This document shows, one piece after another, positions 62,656-64,000 of a stretch of DNA of 64,000 bases. Both the position numbers and the translations under genes were made by a program. The notes under the pieces were generated by a model that worked only from the letters and a program-made list of their open reading frames with translations, had not been told where the DNA came from and did not search any database. This DNA is from Bacteroidota bacterium (GTDB lineage Bacteria; Bacteroidota; Bacteroidia; Chitinophagales; Chitinophagaceae): positions 124,001 through 188,000 of the forward strand of contig CANGEP010000004.1 in NCBI GenBank assembly GCA_947452905.1, read 5' to 3'. Every line of letters starts with the position of its first letter. The stretch's first letter is position 1.

Positions 62656-63428
62656 AATGTTGGGGTATTGGAAGCAGCCACTTCATGATGTTTCCCTTTT
62701 AACATAAAATCCTTGCTTTGTTCAATAGCCTGCATTACTTGGTCTAAGATTTGTTCTACCGAACTGTTGTAATCAATCTCCAAAGGAGCTTTAAAACGAA
62801 TCGTTAAGGGTGTGCCCACTTTTTTAAACGTAAGACCTTTCTTTGTAAATGCCCTCCAAAAACCATTAATTACTACAGGCACTACTATAGGTTGGTTGTT
62901 TTTAATGATATGAGCAGTGCCTTTGCGGCCAGGTGCAAAAGGTTTTGTGGTACCCTGAGGAAAAGTAATCACCCAACTATCCTGAAGTGCTTTATCAATT
63001 TTCTGTGTATCCACTTCATCTCTTTGTCTGTTCACGTCTTTACCCTCCACTCTCCATGTTCTTTTCACTGTTAAGGCGCCACCTAATTTAAACAATCTCG
63101 ACAACCAACTACTATTCATGGTTTCTTCGGCAGCTACAAAATATACATTGGTAAATGGATTCAATAAATAATAAGGGATACCTAGTTTATTAAATTTACG
63201 CCATTTTACTGCACAAAAAATATGTACAAAAGCAATAACATCTCCGAAATAAGTTTGATGATTACTTACAAATAACACATTTTTTTTGGGCAGATTTTCT
63301 AAATTTTCAGAACCTTGAATAATCACTTTATTAAACAATGCTAATCCTGGATAGGTAAATAATCCAACCACCCCATATATAATAGAACGGAAAATTCGAA
63401 TGTGTTTTAGTCGATCAAGTAATGACAT
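62652..63428 (-). CDS. 1-acyl-sn-glycerol-3-phosphate acyltransferase-like protein (PlsC)
   Basis: A 258-residue membrane-associated acyltransferase. Block I reads FVSNHQTYFGD, with His followed by five residues and Asp, not the standard four. Block III reads FPQGTTKPFAPGRKGTA, with Gln replacing the usual Glu of FPEGTR. Further landmarks are YFVAAEETMNSSWLSRLF and PIVVPVVINGFWRAF. Despite these changes the order and spacing fit a PlsC-type enzyme that makes phosphatidic acid, although the exact acyl acceptor is uncertain. The ATG at 63428 is preferred over 63440. Confidence 0.83.
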   Translation of the reverse strand: MSLLDRLKHIRIFRSIIYGVVGLFTYPGLALFNKVIIQGSENLENLPKKNVLFVSNHQTYFGDVIAFVHIFCAVKWRKFNKLGIPYYLLNPFTNVYFVAAEETMNSSWLSRLFKLGGALTVKRTWRVEGKDVNRQRDEVDTQKIDKALQDSWVITFPQGTTKPFAPGRKGTAHIIKNNQPIVVPVVINGFWRAFTKKGLTFKKVGTPLTIRFKAPLEIDYNSSVEQILDQVMQAIEQSKDFMLKGKHHEVAASNTPTF

Positions 63429-63516
63429 GTTTATAAGCAAATATTAGGCTTGCAAGATACTACATAAAATTGTATCAGAATTCCACTGTTTAAACAACAA
63501 ATAGTATCTTTAGACA

Positions 63517-64000
63517 ATGAAAAAATCTGCCGTTATCTTCGACATAGATGGCTTATTAATAAACAGTGAGCCCTTATGGAATAAGGCTGCCACTGAAATA
63601 TTTAGGCAATATGGGATTCAACTAACAGAGGATCAATATGCAATTACCACTGGTTTAAGATCCAAGGAGTTTGTTGCTTACTGGCTTCACCAAAACCAAG
63701 TACCTGCAAGTGAATTCGAAAGAGCAGAACAAAAATTAGTCAGTCTTGCTATTGACTTAATAGACAAAGAGGCAAATCTTATGCCTGGTGTAGAACATAT
63801 TTTTAAGTTCTTTTTAGAAAAAGATTTTAAAATGGGTTTGGCAACCTCGTCGCCTGTGGCACTTATTGAATGGGTAAAAGATAAATTAGGCATCAGAAGC
63901 TTTATTCATGCTAGTTGTTCTGCACAGCATTTACCCTTTGCAAAACCACATCCTCAAGTATACATTGATTGCGCTGCAGCGATGCATGTTTCTCCATTAT
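63517..64000 (+). CDS. HAD-family hexitol/sugar phosphatase, HxpB-like (3' truncated)
   Basis: The first 161 codons of a gene that runs off the right edge. It begins MKKSAVIFDIDGLLINSEPLW with the HAD motif I (DIDG, nucleophile Asp), then a helical cap, the motif II-like LATSSPVAL and, near the end, CSAQHLPFAKPHPQVYIDCAA, with the motif III Lys in FAKPHP. This matches hexitol phosphatase HxpB (2-deoxyglucose-6-phosphatase) very well over the visible part. Acidic motif IV lies beyond the window. Confidence 0.88.
   Translation, partial: MKKSAVIFDIDGLLINSEPLWNKAATEIFRQYGIQLTEDQYAITTGLRSKEFVAYWLHQNQVPASEFERAEQKLVSLAIDLIDKEANLMPGVEHIFKFFLEKDFKMGLATSSPVALIEWVKDKLGIRSFIHASCSAQHLPFAKPHPQVYIDCAAAMHVSPL

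Noticed and set aside
1..64000. CRISPR arrays, insertion sequences, tRNA or rRNA genes, riboswitches and anti-phage systems
   Set aside because: All gaps between genes are under about 225 bp and none contains spaced repeats, tRNA-like cloverleaves or transposase genes; no known defence family is present.

Overview
The window is an ordinary stretch of chromosome from a low-GC Bacteroidota bacterium. Family Chitinophagaceae is my best guess, from the gene complement and not from any marker-gene comparison. The signs are: AT-rich coding DNA, almost no Shine-Dalgarno sequences, repeated TAnnTTTG promoter -7 boxes, several -AQ-terminated signal peptides, Bacteroidota-specific families (Porin_10-type putative porin, HYC_CC_PP-like protein, pRiA4b Orf3-like protein), an archaeal/eukaryotic-type ProS, a long IspH and a full-length fused GcvP. 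About 62 genes are packed on both strands with no gap above about 225 bp. I see no tRNA, rRNA, CRISPR array, insertion sequence, phage or attachment site.

Layout. 1-3.4 kb: end of an Omp85/BamA-TamL-like barrel, converging on proS-truB. 3.5-6.1 kb: a Gly/Tyr-rich lipoprotein and a FadL/OmpP1-like barrel, closed by a strong terminator. 6.2-14.2 kb, minus strand: paired M16 peptidases (one active, one dead with an extra domain), miaA, a pRiA4b Orf3-like protein, cca, a GT9 glycosyltransferase and tsaC. 14.3-17.8 kb, plus: dapD, a DMT permease without a usual start codon, and a propeller/membrane/HTH-like protein behind an AT-rich leader. 17.8-18.8 kb: a lone LuxE-like acyl-activating enzyme. 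18.9-22.8 kb: a tightly coupled M42 aminopeptidase, glutamine amidotransferase, ATP-grasp-like protein and secreted beta protein. 22.8-31.7 kb, minus: a heavy-metal-associated cluster (HMA domains, Cys-rich proteins), a putative porin, punA, an MFS pump and clpB. 31.9-42.1 kb: queG; SppA/ABC permease/SRPBCC; folK-dNK-MFS; YkgJ; gcvP. 42.2-53.7 kb: a HTH protein, ABC-F, ispH, cmk, mrp, a CarboxypepD-like protein, hbd, YigZ, prmC, ExbB/ExbD, pepT and an FKBP. 53.8-64 kb: fmt, a rhodanese-thioredoxin lipoprotein, a DPBB protein, the thyA-folA-methyltransferase-RsmF-like operon, proline dehydrogenase, a dipeptide epimerase, a thioesterase, PlsC and the start of an HxpB-like phosphatase.

How they work together. 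Much of the window is translation and tRNA housekeeping (proS, truB, miaA, cca, tsaC, queG, fmt, prmC, RsmF-like), folate/dTMP metabolism (folK, folA, thyA, gcvP, dNK) and envelope functions. No defence system or biosynthetic cluster is obvious. The best candidates for something undescribed are the M42/GATase/ATP-grasp/secreted-protein operon, the membrane-spanning propeller-HTH protein at 16.4-17.8 kb, and a recurring near-leaderless promoter layout in which the -7 box lies only 4-9 nt from the start codon.
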